This document shows, in pieces, positions 1-8,203 of a DNA stretch of 64,000 nucleotides. The stretch lies in assembly GCF_009380215.1 (NCBI RefSeq), contig NZ_WHUG01000007.1:62001-126000 (forward strand), read 5' to 3'. Under the pieces are notes generated by a model. It was given only the letters and a program-made list of their open reading frames with translations, was not told the DNA's origin and ran no database searches. The position numbers and the translations under genes are program-made. Each line of letters opens with the position of its first letter. The stretch's first letter is position 1. This DNA comes from Rugamonas aquatica (lineage in GTDB: Bacteria; Pseudomonadota; Gammaproteobacteria; Burkholderiales; Burkholderiaceae_D).

Positions 1-734
1 AGTCCATGCACGAGTATGTCGACTATGCGGGCGTCGACGAGGGCATGAACGGTCTGTCGACACGCTTTGCCTTCAAGATCCTGTCCAAGGTCTTCAACTT
101 CGACAATACCGAAGTGGCGGCCAATCCGGTGCACCTCTTATATGTGCTGGAGCAGCAGGTCGAACGCGAGCAGTTCCCGCCTGAAACCGAACAGAAGTAC
201 TTCTCGTATATCAAGGAACATCTGGCGCAGAAATACGTGGAGTTCATCGGCAAGGAAATCCAGACCGCCTATCTGGAATCGTATTCGGAATACGGCCAGA
301 ACATCTTCGACCGCTATGTGACCTTCGCCGACTTCTGGATACAGGATCAGGAATACCGCGATCCGGATACGGGCGAAAGCTTCGACCGCGAATCGCTGAA
401 CAACGAGCTGGAAAAGATCGAGAAGCCGGCCGGGATATCCAATCCCAAGGATTTCCGCAACGAGATCGTCAACTTCGGCCTGCGTGCCCGCGCCAACAAC
501 GGCGGCAAGAATCCGGCCTGGACCAGCTACGAGAAGTTCCGCACCGTGATCGAGAAGAAGATGTTCTCCAACACCGAGGAACTGCTGCCGGTCATTTCGT
601 TCAACGCCAAGGCCAGCGCCGAAGACGCCAACAAGCACGCCGACTTCGTCGCCCGCATGGTGGAGAAAGGCTATACGGCCAAGCAGGTGCGGCTGCTGTG
701 CGAATGGTATTTGCGTGTGAGGAAGTCGTCGTAA
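1..734 (+). CDS. prkA: PrkA family serine protein kinase, C-terminal part (5' truncated by window edge)
   Basis: The reading frame is open from the left edge and ends at 734, giving about 243 residues. Family members (YeaG/PrkA) are about 640 residues, so only the last third or so is present and the ATP-binding part lies outside the window. The visible region matches the PrkA C-terminal domain, with the stretch NEIVNFGLRARANNGGKNP and a helical tail ending in LLCEWYLRVRKSS. The genes that follow encode YeaH and SpoVR, the usual PrkA partners in proteobacteria, where the trio is linked to stress and nutrient-limitation responses. Assignment rests on the sequence and on that three-gene order. 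The true start cannot be seen. Confidence 0.93.
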   Translation, partial: SMHEYVDYAGVDEGMNGLSTRFAFKILSKVFNFDNTEVAANPVHLLYVLEQQVEREQFPPETEQKYFSYIKEHLAQKYVEFIGKEIQTAYLESYSEYGQNIFDRYVTFADFWIQDQEYRDPDTGESFDRESLNNELEKIEKPAGISNPKDFRNEIVNFGLRARANNGGKNPAWTSYEKFRTVIEKKMFSNTEELLPVISFNAKASAEDANKHADFVARMVEKGYTAKQVRLLCEWYLRVRKSS

Positions 735-739
735 AGCGG

Positions 740-820
740 CGTCATTCCCGCGCAAGCGGGAATCCATGCTGAGCTGGCCAGGACGCTGAGCATGGGTTCC
801 CGCTTTCGCGGGAACGACGG
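740..820. repeat. REP-like double palindrome between prkA and yeaH
   Basis: Two GC-rich hairpins face each other. The first has arms ATTCCCGC and GCGGGAAT with a GCAA loop; the second has GTTCCCGC and GCGGGAAC. Inside them CATGCTGAG and CTGAGCATG form a further inverted pair, so the whole element is an interrupted palindrome of about 80 bases. A second copy in the opposite orientation lies at 12118-12201. This is the architecture of paired REP elements (REPIN type). It probably lets transcripts of prkA and yeaH be processed or stabilised separately, which is inference. Confidence 0.85.
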
Positions 821-847
821 TGGCCGACAAATAGCAGGAGGCATCTT

Positions 848-2116
848 TTGACTTACCTCATCGACCGACGTTTGCAGGGCAAGAACAAGTCTGCGGTCAA
901 CCGCGAGCGCTTCTTGCGGCGCTACAAGGCCCAGATCAAGGACGCGGTGGGACGTGCCATCAAAGGCCGCTCCATCACCGACATTGAGAATGGCGAAAAA
1001 GTCTCCATCCCGGTCAAGGACGTGGGCGAGCCCTCGTTCGGCCACGCCCATGGCGGCGTGTGGGAAACCATCAACCCGGGCAACCAGGAATACCTCAAGG
1101 GCGACCTGATCAACCGGCCCAAGGGCGGCGGCGGTTCCGGCCGCGGCAAGGCCGGCAATAGCGACCAGATGACCGAAGACGATTTCATCTTCGAACTGTC
1201 GCGCGAAGAATTCATGAACTACTTCTTCGAAGACCTGGAACTGCCCAACCTGGTCAAGACCCAGCTGACCGCCACCACCGAATTCAAGAACCAGCGCGCC
1301 GGCTACAATATGTCGGGCACGCCGTCCAACATCCACGTGCTGCGTTCGCTGCGCGGCGCATTGGGACGGCGCATCGCGGTCGGCGGCAGTTCGCGCAAGC
1401 GCGTGATCGAAGCCGAACGCGAGCTGGAGGAGCTGCTGCTGGACGGCGAACCGCTGGACGCGCCGCGCGTGGTCGAGCTGAAAAAGCTGATCCACCATCT
1501 GCACACGCGGCTGCTGGCCATCCCCTTCATCGACCCGTTCGACCTGCGCTACAGCAACCGCGTCAAAGTGCCCAAGCCGATGACGCAGGCGGTGATGTTC
1601 TGCATCATGGACGTCTCCGGCTCGATGGACGAAACCCGCAAGGATACGGCCAAGCGCTTCTTCATCCTGCTCTACCTGTTCCTCAAGCGCGTGTACGACA
1701 AGATCGAAGTCGTGTTCATCCGCCACCACACGGCGGCGGCCGAGGTCAACGAGGAAGAGTTCTTCCACTCGCGCGAATCGGGCGGCACCGTGGTGTCGTC
1801 GGCGCTGAACCTGCTCGACAAGATCATCGACGAACGCTACGGCGCCGGCAGCTGGAACAGCTACGTCGCCCAGGCCTCGGACGGCGACAACTGGGACAAC
1901 GATTCGGTGCTGTGCCGCCAGCTGCTGGTCAACACCATCATGGCCAAGGTGCAGTACTACACCTACGTCGAGATCACCGACGGCCCGCCGCAAAACCTGT
2001 GGGAGCAGTATTCGCAGATCCCCGACCACCATCCGCATTTCGCCATGCAGAAAATAGTCACGCCGGCCGATATCTATCCGGTGTTCCGTGAACTGTTCAA
2101 GAAACAGCCGAAATAG
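848..2116 (+). CDS. yeaH: YeaH/YhbH family protein (DUF444), VWA-like
   Basis: The product is 422 residues, the usual family length. The N-terminal half is charged and glycine-rich, for example PKGGGGSGRGKAG. The C-terminal half holds a von Willebrand A-type fold with a MIDAS signature D-V-S-G-S at residues 255-259, which normally binds a divalent metal. The start is a TTG codon at 848, chosen because AGGAGG lies six bases upstream and the family begins with a sequence like TYLIDRRLQGKNKSAVNRER. The gene follows prkA and precedes the SpoVR gene by 12 bases, so the three are probably co-transcribed. YeaH is thought to act with the PrkA kinase, but its biochemical role is not settled. Confidence 0.93.
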   Translation: MTYLIDRRLQGKNKSAVNRERFLRRYKAQIKDAVGRAIKGRSITDIENGEKVSIPVKDVGEPSFGHAHGGVWETINPGNQEYLKGDLINRPKGGGGSGRGKAGNSDQMTEDDFIFELSREEFMNYFFEDLELPNLVKTQLTATTEFKNQRAGYNMSGTPSNIHVLRSLRGALGRRIAVGGSSRKRVIEAERELEELLLDGEPLDAPRVVELKKLIHHLHTRLLAIPFIDPFDLRYSNRVKVPKPMTQAVMFCIMDVSGSMDETRKDTAKRFFILLYLFLKRVYDKIEVVFIRHHTAAAEVNEEEFFHSRESGGTVVSSALNLLDKIIDERYGAGSWNSYVAQASDGDNWDNDSVLCRQLLVNTIMAKVQYYTYVEITDGPPQNLWEQYSQIPDHHPHFAMQKIVTPADIYPVFRELFKKQPK

Positions 2117-2128
2117 GCAGCCGACATC

Positions 2129-3679
2129 ATGAACGATATGACGCATGCACCTGCCCCCAAGCCGCGCCATCCGCGCGCCCTGCCTGAACAGTCGGAATGG
2201 ACCTTCGAACTGATCGAGCAAGCCCACCAGGAAATCCGCCGCGTCGCCGAAGCCTTCGGGCTCGATACGTATCCGAACCAGCTGGAGATCATCACCGCCG
2301 AGCAGATGATGGACGCCTACACCTCGGTCGGCATGCCGGTGTCGTACAACCACTGGTCGTTCGGCAAGCATTTCCTGTCGACTGAAAAAGGCTACAAGCG
2401 CGGACAGATGGGCCTGGCCTACGAGATCGTCATCAACTCCAATCCCTGCATCGCCTACCTGATGGAGGAGAACAGCCTGACCATGCAGGCGCTGGTGATC
2501 GCGCACGCCGCTTACGGCCACAACTCCTTCTTCAAGGGGAACTACCTGTTCCGCACCTGGACCGACGCCGACGCCATCGTCGACTACATGGTGTTCGCCA
2601 AGAACTACATTGCCGAGTGCGAGCAGCGCCACGGCATCGACGCGGTCGAGTTGCTGCTCGATTCCTGCCACGCGATCCAGAACTACGGCGTCGACCGCTA
2701 CAAGCGGCCGGCCAAGCTGTCGATGGCGCAGGAGCGCGCGCGGCAGAAAGAGCGCGAAGCCTATGTGCAGTCGCAGATCAACGAGCTGTGGCGCACCCTG
2801 CCCCGCCGCGAGGAAGAGGAAGAGGAAAAGGCCGCGCCGCGCTTCCCGCCCGAGCCCGAAGAGAACCTGCTCTACTTCATCGAGAAATACGCGCCGCTGC
2901 TGGAGCCCTGGCAGCGCGAGATGGTGCGCATCGTGCGCAAGATCAGCCAGTACTTCTACCCGCAGCGCCAGACCCAGGTGATGAACGAGGGCTGGGCCAC
3001 CTTCTGGCACTACACCATCCTCAACCAGTTGTACGACGAGGGTGTGGTGGCCGACGGCTTCATGATGGAGTTTTTGAAGAGCCACACCAACGTCGTCTAC
3101 CAGCCGCCGGTGAGCAGCCCCTACTACAACGGCATCAACCCGTACGCGCTGGGCTTCGCGATGATGACCGACATCCGCCGCATCTGCGAGCACCCGACCG
3201 ACGAGGACCGCGAATGGTTCCCGGACATCGCCGGCAGCGACTGGCGCAAGACGCTGGACTTCGCGATGCGCAATTTCAAAGACGAAAGCTTCATCGCCCA
3301 GTACCTTTCGCCCAAGCTGATACGCGAATTTCATTTCTTCGCCGTACTGGACGACGACAATAACGAAAAACTGGCAATCTCCGCCATACACGATGACCTG
3401 GGCTACCGCTACGTGCGCCAGCAGCTGGCCGAGCAGTACAACCTGGGCAATCGCGAACCGAACATCCAGGTGTGGTCGGTCAACACCCGCGACGACCGGG
3501 CGCTGACCTTGCGCCACACCCAGTTCCAGCGGCGGCCGCTGAACCAGCAGGCCGGCGAGGTGCTCAAGCACGTGGCCAGGCTATGGGGCTTCGATGTGCA
3601 CCTGGAAACCGTGGGGCCGAACGGCGAAATCGTCAGTTCGCTGGAGGTCAAACGCGAGAAACGGGGGCGCGGAAGTTGA
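2129..3679 (+). CDS. ycgB: SpoVR family protein (YcgB-like)
   Basis: The product is 516 residues; E. coli YcgB is about 510. The sequence is soluble with no signal peptide. It contains the conserved block VMNEGWATFWHYTILNQLYD near the middle and HNSFFKGNYLF earlier, both typical of SpoVR proteins. In proteobacteria this gene follows prkA and yeaH, as here, with an intergenic gap of 12 bases after yeaH, which suggests one operon. The family name comes from a Bacillus protein involved in spore cortex formation. This lineage does not sporulate, so the role here is a stress or stationary-phase function that remains undefined. Confidence 0.93.
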   Translation: MNDMTHAPAPKPRHPRALPEQSEWTFELIEQAHQEIRRVAEAFGLDTYPNQLEIITAEQMMDAYTSVGMPVSYNHWSFGKHFLSTEKGYKRGQMGLAYEIVINSNPCIAYLMEENSLTMQALVIAHAAYGHNSFFKGNYLFRTWTDADAIVDYMVFAKNYIAECEQRHGIDAVELLLDSCHAIQNYGVDRYKRPAKLSMAQERARQKEREAYVQSQINELWRTLPRREEEEEEKAAPRFPPEPEENLLYFIEKYAPLLEPWQREMVRIVRKISQYFYPQRQTQVMNEGWATFWHYTILNQLYDEGVVADGFMMEFLKSHTNVVYQPPVSSPYYNGINPYALGFAMMTDIRRICEHPTDEDREWFPDIAGSDWRKTLDFAMRNFKDESFIAQYLSPKLIREFHFFAVLDDDNNEKLAISAIHDDLGYRYVRQQLAEQYNLGNREPNIQVWSVNTRDDRALTLRHTQFQRRPLNQQAGEVLKHVARLWGFDVHLETVGPNGEIVSSLEVKREKRGRGS

Positions 3680-3736
3680 ACAACATATATATAAGGCTTT
3701 TGCCGTAGCTGGGCATGGGTCTTGCAAGGGATGAAT

Positions 3737-3773
3737 CGGGGTCAGAGGAGCCGCTCTGGCCCCGGTTTTTTTA
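3737..3773 (+). terminator. Rho-independent terminator after the prkA-yeaH-spoVR operon
   Basis: GGGGTCAGAG and the partner CTCTGGCCCC flank a short loop and are followed by GGTTTTTTT. The hairpin sits 58 bases after the SpoVR stop codon on the same strand, so it most likely ends the operon transcript. Confidence 0.75.
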
Positions 3774-4185
3774 GCGAATGCATGCCGTTAGACAGAAGTC
3801 AACAGCTTTCGTCACTGGCATGTAGAGTGTTTCTCGCAAGAATTTCATGAAAGAAACATTTGCGGCCAAATTATCAATTGTTCGTAGTAAAATTACGCGC
3901 ATAATATTCCGTTTTTGGGCTTAAGGGAAAACTAAGTAATGTCGTGGTGCGTCCCGCCCCAAAATTGCGCCGGAGAGTCTTGTAAATTGAGCTAGAACGG
4001 TGCAAAGGGAGCGCTACCACATAGGAAAACCCTATGAAATTTAACCGGTTTTAGGGATGAAAATTCTATGTAAAATCAAGAATTCGTATGTATAATTCGC
4101 CGACGTCCCGGATGCGGCTGTTGTTTTGTGTCGCCATTTTGGGGTTTAGTAGCAACAAAAAGAGTTGGTATTGGAGAAAGCAGGC
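3774..4185. other. AT-richer gene-free leader upstream of tonB
   Basis: I see no credible gene here. The region is clearly more AT-rich than its surroundings and holds two -10-like hexamers, TAATAT near 3902 and TATAAT at 4091-4096; neither has a strong -35 partner. I see no good match to a Fur box (alternating GATAAT units), so iron control of the downstream tonB operon is not shown by sequence. A long untranslated leader is likely if the earlier promoter is used. Confidence 0.55.
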
Positions 4186-4845
4186 ATGAATTTCACGCAC
4201 AACGAGAAAAGCACCGGGAAGAACTTTACAGGCATTACCATTGTCGTTTTGTTGCACCTCCTGGTTGCTTATGGGATCGTGACGGGCTTGGGTAAACGTC
4301 TGGTGAGCAAGATGATCGCACCAGTGGAGACCAAGATCATTGAGGAGGTCAAACCTCCTCCACCGAAAGAACTCCCACCGCCACCACCTCCGCCAGAGAT
4401 GAAAGCGCCACCACCGCCATTCATCCCGCCAGTTGAGGTGAACGTGCAGCAGCCGCCGCCGCCGCAAAACACGATCGCGAATGCGACCAACGTCAAGCCT
4501 GCGACGAATGAACTGCAAAAAGCGCCACCGGCACCACCGGCAGCGCCACCAGGACCGGCTAAATCGGTGAACGTAGCTGCTGTAGCTGACTTCAGCACTT
4601 GCGCAAAACCGGAGTGGCCAAAATCCTCCCTGCGTAACGAAGAAACCGGTACGGTCACGTTATCGTTCTTGATTGGAACCGACGGCCACGTCGCCGATTC
4701 CAAAGTCATCAAATCCAGTGGTTTTAGGGACTTGGACAAGGCCGCTTTGAATGGTATCGGTAAATGCCGTTTCAAACCGGGTCTGACCGACGGGAAACCG
4801 ACGGAAGCGTGGATGCAGATGCAATACGTCTGGACGCTGGAGTAA
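4186..4845 (+). CDS. tonB: TonB family energy transducer
   Basis: The product is 219 residues. A short cytoplasmic tail is followed by one membrane span (about residues 19-35, with VVLLHLLVAYGIV), a proline-rich spacer (about 45-125, runs such as PPPPPPPE and PPPPP) and a C-terminal TonB domain (about 140-219, with FLIGTDGHVADSKVIKSSG). This layout lets the protein span the periplasm and pass proton-motive energy to outer-membrane receptors. The ATG at 4186 was chosen because GGAGA lies eight bases upstream; an in-frame TTG at 4165 has no such signal. The downstream exbB and two exbD genes form the motor. It is not the only possible TonB in such genomes. Confidence 0.93.
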   Translation: MNFTHNEKSTGKNFTGITIVVLLHLLVAYGIVTGLGKRLVSKMIAPVETKIIEEVKPPPPKELPPPPPPPEMKAPPPPFIPPVEVNVQQPPPPQNTIANATNVKPATNELQKAPPAPPAAPPGPAKSVNVAAVADFSTCAKPEWPKSSLRNEETGTVTLSFLIGTDGHVADSKVIKSSGFRDLDKAALNGIGKCRFKPGLTDGKPTEAWMQMQYVWTLE

Positions 4846-4931
4846 AACCGAGGCGGCAGTTAAGTCTCACTTAGTAATTTTCGTTGTCATTACGTTCAGC
4901 GATCTGATTATTTTATCAATTTGGAGGAAGC

Positions 4932-5834
4932 ATGTTTAAGAATACCCGTTTGTCCGCTGTACTGGCCGCTGTGCTGTTTTCCGTGACCGCAGCCACCGCC
5001 CTGGTAAGCGCCCCAGCCTTCGCTGACGCGCCAGCCTCGGCAGCCGCTTCGGCACCAGCAGCCGCTCCAGCAGCGGATGCGGCGCCAGCAGCACCGGCAG
5101 CAGAAGCTCCAGCTGCCAAAGGCGGCAAAGAAGAAGTGGACAATCCTTACGGCTTCGAAGCTGTATGGAACGGTGGTTTCGTATCGCGCGGCACCCTGAT
5201 CATCCTGTCGCTGATGTCCATGGGTTCGTGGTACATCATCATCACCAAACTGATCGACCAGATGAAAATCTTCAAACAGTCGAAAGAAACCTCGGCCAAG
5301 TTCTGGAAAGCCTCGTCGATCGCTGCTGGTTCGGCAGCCCTGAAAGACGGCTCGCCATTCCGCTTCATCGCTGAAACCGGCACCAAGGCTACCGTGCACC
5401 ACGACGGCGCCCTGCTGGAACAGATCGACCTGTCGACCTGGGTGACGATGTCGATCCAGCGCGCTGTTGATAAAGTTCAATCGCGTCTGCAAGACGGCCT
5501 GTCGTTCCTGGCAACCGTTGGTTCGACCGCACCGTTCATCGGTCTGTTCGGTACCGTTTGGGGTATTTACAATGCACTGATCGCCATCGGCATGTCGGGT
5601 AACGCATCGATCGACAAAGTTGCAGGTCCAGTGGGTGAAGCGCTGATCATGACCGCTTTCGGTCTGTTCGTTGCAGTTCCTGCCGTTCTGGGTTACAACT
5701 GGCTGGTGCGTCGTAACAAAGCCGCAATGGAAGACGTGCGTTCGTTCTCCGCTGACGTGCACTCGGTACTGATCTCGGGCGCCATGTCCACCAGCGAAGC
5801 TGGCCGTGCCGCCGGCGCTAAAAAGATTGGATAA
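4932..5834 (+). CDS. exbB: ExbB/TolQ-type proton channel subunit with N-terminal extension
   Basis: The product is 300 residues. The first 33 or so residues look like a signal peptide ending near APAFADA. An alanine/proline-rich linker runs to about residue 62. Then come the MotA/TolQ/ExbB regions: one span near residues 85-105 (LIILSLMSMGSWYIII) and two near 195-265, including FIGLFGTVWGIYNAL and EALIMTAFGLFVAVPAVLG. ExbB forms the pentameric proton channel that drives TonB. The signal-peptide-like extension is typical of ExbB in some proteobacteria. GGAGGAAG at 4922 is a strong ribosome binding site. Codon use is less GC-biased than in the neighbours, which may reflect high expression. Confidence 0.94.
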   Translation: MFKNTRLSAVLAAVLFSVTAATALVSAPAFADAPASAAASAPAAAPAADAAPAAPAAEAPAAKGGKEEVDNPYGFEAVWNGGFVSRGTLIILSLMSMGSWYIIITKLIDQMKIFKQSKETSAKFWKASSIAAGSAALKDGSPFRFIAETGTKATVHHDGALLEQIDLSTWVTMSIQRAVDKVQSRLQDGLSFLATVGSTAPFIGLFGTVWGIYNALIAIGMSGNASIDKVAGPVGEALIMTAFGLFVAVPAVLGYNWLVRRNKAAMEDVRSFSADVHSVLISGAMSTSEAGRAAGAKKIG

Positions 5835-5840
5835 TTAATC

Positions 5841-6269
5841 ATGTCGATGTCCGTAGGCTCCGATAGCGGAGACGAAGATCAAGTCATGTCAGAAATCAAC
5901 ACGACGCCCCTCGTGGACATCATGTTGGTTCTGCTGATTATCTTCCTGATCACGAGCCCGGTTGTTCTGAAGCTGATTCAAATCAAGCTGCCAGAAGAAA
6001 CCAACCAGGTTATTCAGACCAAGCCGGAAGATGTCAACATCGTTGTAAGCAAGGATGGCGACATCTACTGGAATCAGAAGAAAATGCGCGACGCGAATGA
6101 GTTGTTCGATTTTCTGAAGGTGGAAGCAGTGAAGTTGCCTCAGCCGGAAGTGCATGTTCGTGGCGACCAAGAAACTCGCTACGAATCAATCGGCAAGGTT
6201 ATTTACACTACCCAGCGCGCTGGTATTCAGAAGGTCGGCTTCATCACCGAACCGCCTGATAAGGGTTAA
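5841..6269 (+). CDS. exbD: ExbD/TolR family protein, first copy
   Basis: The product is 142 residues. A single membrane helix (about 24-44, LVDIMLVLLIIFLI) carries the conserved aspartate D26, the protonatable residue of ExbD stators, followed by a periplasmic domain. The start is six bases after the exbB stop, which implies one operon and translational coupling. It pairs with ExbB to form the proton-driven motor that powers TonB. The second ExbD just downstream is clearly related but divergent. Confidence 0.94.
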   Translation: MSMSVGSDSGDEDQVMSEINTTPLVDIMLVLLIIFLITSPVVLKLIQIKLPEETNQVIQTKPEDVNIVVSKDGDIYWNQKKMRDANELFDFLKVEAVKLPQPEVHVRGDQETRYESIGKVIYTTQRAGIQKVGFITEPPDKG

Positions 6270-6328
6270 TGCCCGAATAGTGCATCGCAGGCCTGGAGTC
6301 CGGGCCTGCCCTTCTTAAAGGAAACACC

Positions 6329-6757
6329 ATGAGTATGAATGTCGGCTCCCCAAGCGGTGGCGCGGATCCGGAACCAATGATGGAAATGAACATGACGCCC
6401 CTCATCGATGTGATGTTGGTGCTGATTATCATGATGATCATTACGATTCCGAAGGCAAACCACTCGGTCAACCTGAACATGCCGGTCGGCACCCCGCCTC
6501 CGCCTGTCAAGGAACCTGTGGTGATCACGATTGACGTCGACTTCGACGGTACGATTCTGTGGGATAACGCTGTCATTCCTGACCGCGGCACCCTGGAAGC
6601 GAAACTGACCGATGTCGCAGCGCAAGCTGACCAGCCGGAAGTGCATCTGCGTCCGAACAAGCTGGTATCGTATAAAGTCGTGGCAGGCGTGATGGCTGCG
6701 GCCCAGCGTCTCGGCGTGACCAAGATTGGCCTGGTCGGCAACGAACAGTTCCAATAA
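6329..6757 (+). CDS. exbD: ExbD/TolR family protein, second copy
   Basis: This is also 142 residues, with the same plan: a short N-terminus, one membrane helix (LIDVMLVLIIMMII) with conserved aspartate D27, and a periplasmic domain. AAAGGAAAC sits just upstream. The two ExbD proteins share the opening MSM.VGS and the T-P-L-[VI]-D motif but differ strongly in the periplasmic part. Paired exbD genes are known in some TonB operons, for example in Xanthomonas, where the second has a specialised role. Whether both enter the same motor here cannot be told from sequence. Confidence 0.93.
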   Translation: MSMNVGSPSGGADPEPMMEMNMTPLIDVMLVLIIMMIITIPKANHSVNLNMPVGTPPPPVKEPVVITIDVDFDGTILWDNAVIPDRGTLEAKLTDVAAQADQPEVHLRPNKLVSYKVVAGVMAAAQRLGVTKIGLVGNEQFQ

Positions 6758-6775
6758 TCAGTTCTATGTTCAACG

Positions 6776-6801
6776 ATAGGCAGGACCATTCCTGCCTATT
6801 T
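6776..6801 (+). other. Perfect hairpin between exbD2 and the TPR gene
   Basis: ATAGGCAGG and CCTGCCTAT form a nine-base perfect stem with a six-base loop. No continuous T-run follows, only TTTCGCATTTTG. It may be a weak terminator or a processing/stability element that lowers expression of the TPR gene relative to the motor genes. Confidence 0.6.
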
Positions 6802-6828
6802 CGCATTTTGATGAAAGAAAACTTACCC

Positions 6829-8052
6829 ATGACCAAGTTTCGTCTCGCTCATCTCGGCCTGGTAATGGCCGCTATTGGTTTCACAGCAGCAGCTCCTCTG
6901 GCAGGTTTTTCCTCGGTTGCCTACGCGGCCGACGCGGTGCGTGCTGAAATCGGCAAACCATTGCAGGAAGCGCAGAAACTGGCTGCGGCAGGCAAGAACA
7001 AAGAAGCACTGGCCAAACTGAAAGAAGCCGACGCCGTCGGTGGCAAGACCCCGAATGAAACCTACCTGATCGAACGCACCCGCGCTTCGGCCGCTACCGC
7101 CGCCGGCGATAACGACGCCGCCGCCCGCGCCTTCGAAGCAGTGATCAATTCCGGCAAGCTGTCCGCTGCCGAAGCCCCGAAATTCTCCGAAGCCCTGGCC
7201 GGCATCTACTACCGCGCCAAGGACTACCCAAAAGCGATCACCTGGTTCCAGCGCGTGCTGAAAGACAATCCAGGCAATACCCAGGCGCATGAATACCTGA
7301 CCCAGATCTACTACACCTCCGGCAAGTACGCCGAAGCGGCCAAGGAACTGCAAGGCTCGAAAAACCTGAGCGAAGCCCAACTGGGCATGCTGGCCAACAT
7401 CCAGCTGAAGCAGAACGACAAGGAAGGCTACGTCCAGACCCTGGAAAAGCTGGCCGGTTCGTATCCTAAGAGCACCTACTGGGCCGACCTGCTGAACCGC
7501 GTATCGGGCAAGCCTGGCTTCGCCTCGTCGCTGTCGCTGGACGTGCTGCGCCTGCGCCTGGCCAACGGCCTGCTGACCAAGCCGAACGAGTACATGGAAA
7601 TGTCCCAGCTGTCGCTGCAAGCGGGTAACCCTGCCGAAGCGATCAAGATCATCGACCAGGGCTACAAGAAAGGCGCGCTGGGCACCGGCTCCGACGCCGC
7701 CCGCCACCAGCGCCTGAAAGACCTGGCAGCCAAGACCCAGACCGAGTTCGACGCCAAGCAAGCCGCGATGGAAGCCGAAGCCGTCAAGAACAAGGACGCC
7801 GACGCGCTGGCCAACATGGGCTACGCCCTGGTTTCCGCCGGCAAGGCCGACAAGGGCCTGCCACTGCTGGAACAGGCTGTGAAGCTGGGCACCGCGAAAA
7901 ACCCTGAAGCCGTCAAGCTGCATCAGGGCATCGCCCAGTCCATCGCCGGCAAGAAAGCCGCCGCGCTGGCGACGCTGAAATCGGTCAAAGGCAAGGACGG
8001 CGCCGCCGACCTGGCCCGCTACTGGACCCTGAACATCAATCACCCGATGTAA
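6829..8052 (+). CDS. Secreted tetratricopeptide repeat protein of the TonB operon
   Basis: The product is 407 residues from the ATG at 6829. A signal peptide (about residues 1-34, ending in VAYAADA) directs it to the periplasm. The rest is helical with TPR-like units, such as AGIYYRAKDYPKAITWFQRV and the unit containing YTSGKYAEAAKEL. TPR proteins mediate protein-protein contact, and similar periplasmic TPR proteins occur in TonB2-type clusters of Vibrio and relatives. The start is uncertain: ATG at 6811 is also in frame, but the signal peptide begins cleanly at 6829. A strong terminator follows the stop, so this is the last gene of the operon. Confidence 0.85.
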   Translation: MTKFRLAHLGLVMAAIGFTAAAPLAGFSSVAYAADAVRAEIGKPLQEAQKLAAAGKNKEALAKLKEADAVGGKTPNETYLIERTRASAATAAGDNDAAARAFEAVINSGKLSAAEAPKFSEALAGIYYRAKDYPKAITWFQRVLKDNPGNTQAHEYLTQIYYTSGKYAEAAKELQGSKNLSEAQLGMLANIQLKQNDKEGYVQTLEKLAGSYPKSTYWADLLNRVSGKPGFASSLSLDVLRLRLANGLLTKPNEYMEMSQLSLQAGNPAEAIKIIDQGYKKGALGTGSDAARHQRLKDLAAKTQTEFDAKQAAMEAEAVKNKDADALANMGYALVSAGKADKGLPLLEQAVKLGTAKNPEAVKLHQGIAQSIAGKKAAALATLKSVKGKDGAADLARYWTLNINHPM

Positions 8053-8071
8053 TCGTCTGATTCGATGCGCA

Positions 8072-8110
8072 AAAGCGCTGTCCGGCCCCGCGCCGGACAG
8101 CGCTTTTTTT
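8072..8110 (+). terminator. Strong Rho-independent terminator of the tonB operon
   Basis: AAAGCGCTGTCCGGC pairs with GCCGGACAGCGCTTT around a CCCGC loop and runs into seven T residues. It lies 20 bases past the TPR gene stop. Confidence 0.95.
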
Positions 8111-8163
8111 ATGCTTTGCCGCTGCTTTTCCCGCGATAACTGTCGGCTACCGCAAACAAACCG

Positions 8164-8169
8164 TATAAT
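8164..8169 (+). promoter_or_regulatory. Candidate -10 element for ribF
   Basis: A consensus TATAAT lies 35 bases before the ribF ATG and directly after the tonB-operon terminator. No good -35 hexamer is seen at the expected distance. Confidence 0.5.
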
Positions 8170-8203
8170 CCTCCATTTAGCGACAGTTCCCCCCCAGATT
8201 CCC

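Noticed and set aside
138..830. Minus-strand frame containing VPAKAGTHAQ
   Set aside because: The start lies in a REP-like repeat, whose translation commonly gives this peptide, and the rest mirrors prkA.
671..3571. Long minus-strand frame of 966 codons opposite yeaH and the SpoVR gene
   Set aside because: It is a GC-rich mirror frame of two well-supported genes, rich in valine, histidine and alanine, with no domain or ribosome binding site.
3774..4185. Fur box upstream of tonB
   Set aside because: No convincing run of GATAAT-like units; only AT-rich DNA with -10-like hexamers.
8053..8203. FMN riboswitch before ribF
   Set aside because: The gap is mostly the upstream terminator plus a short leader, too short and without the conserved FMN aptamer pattern.
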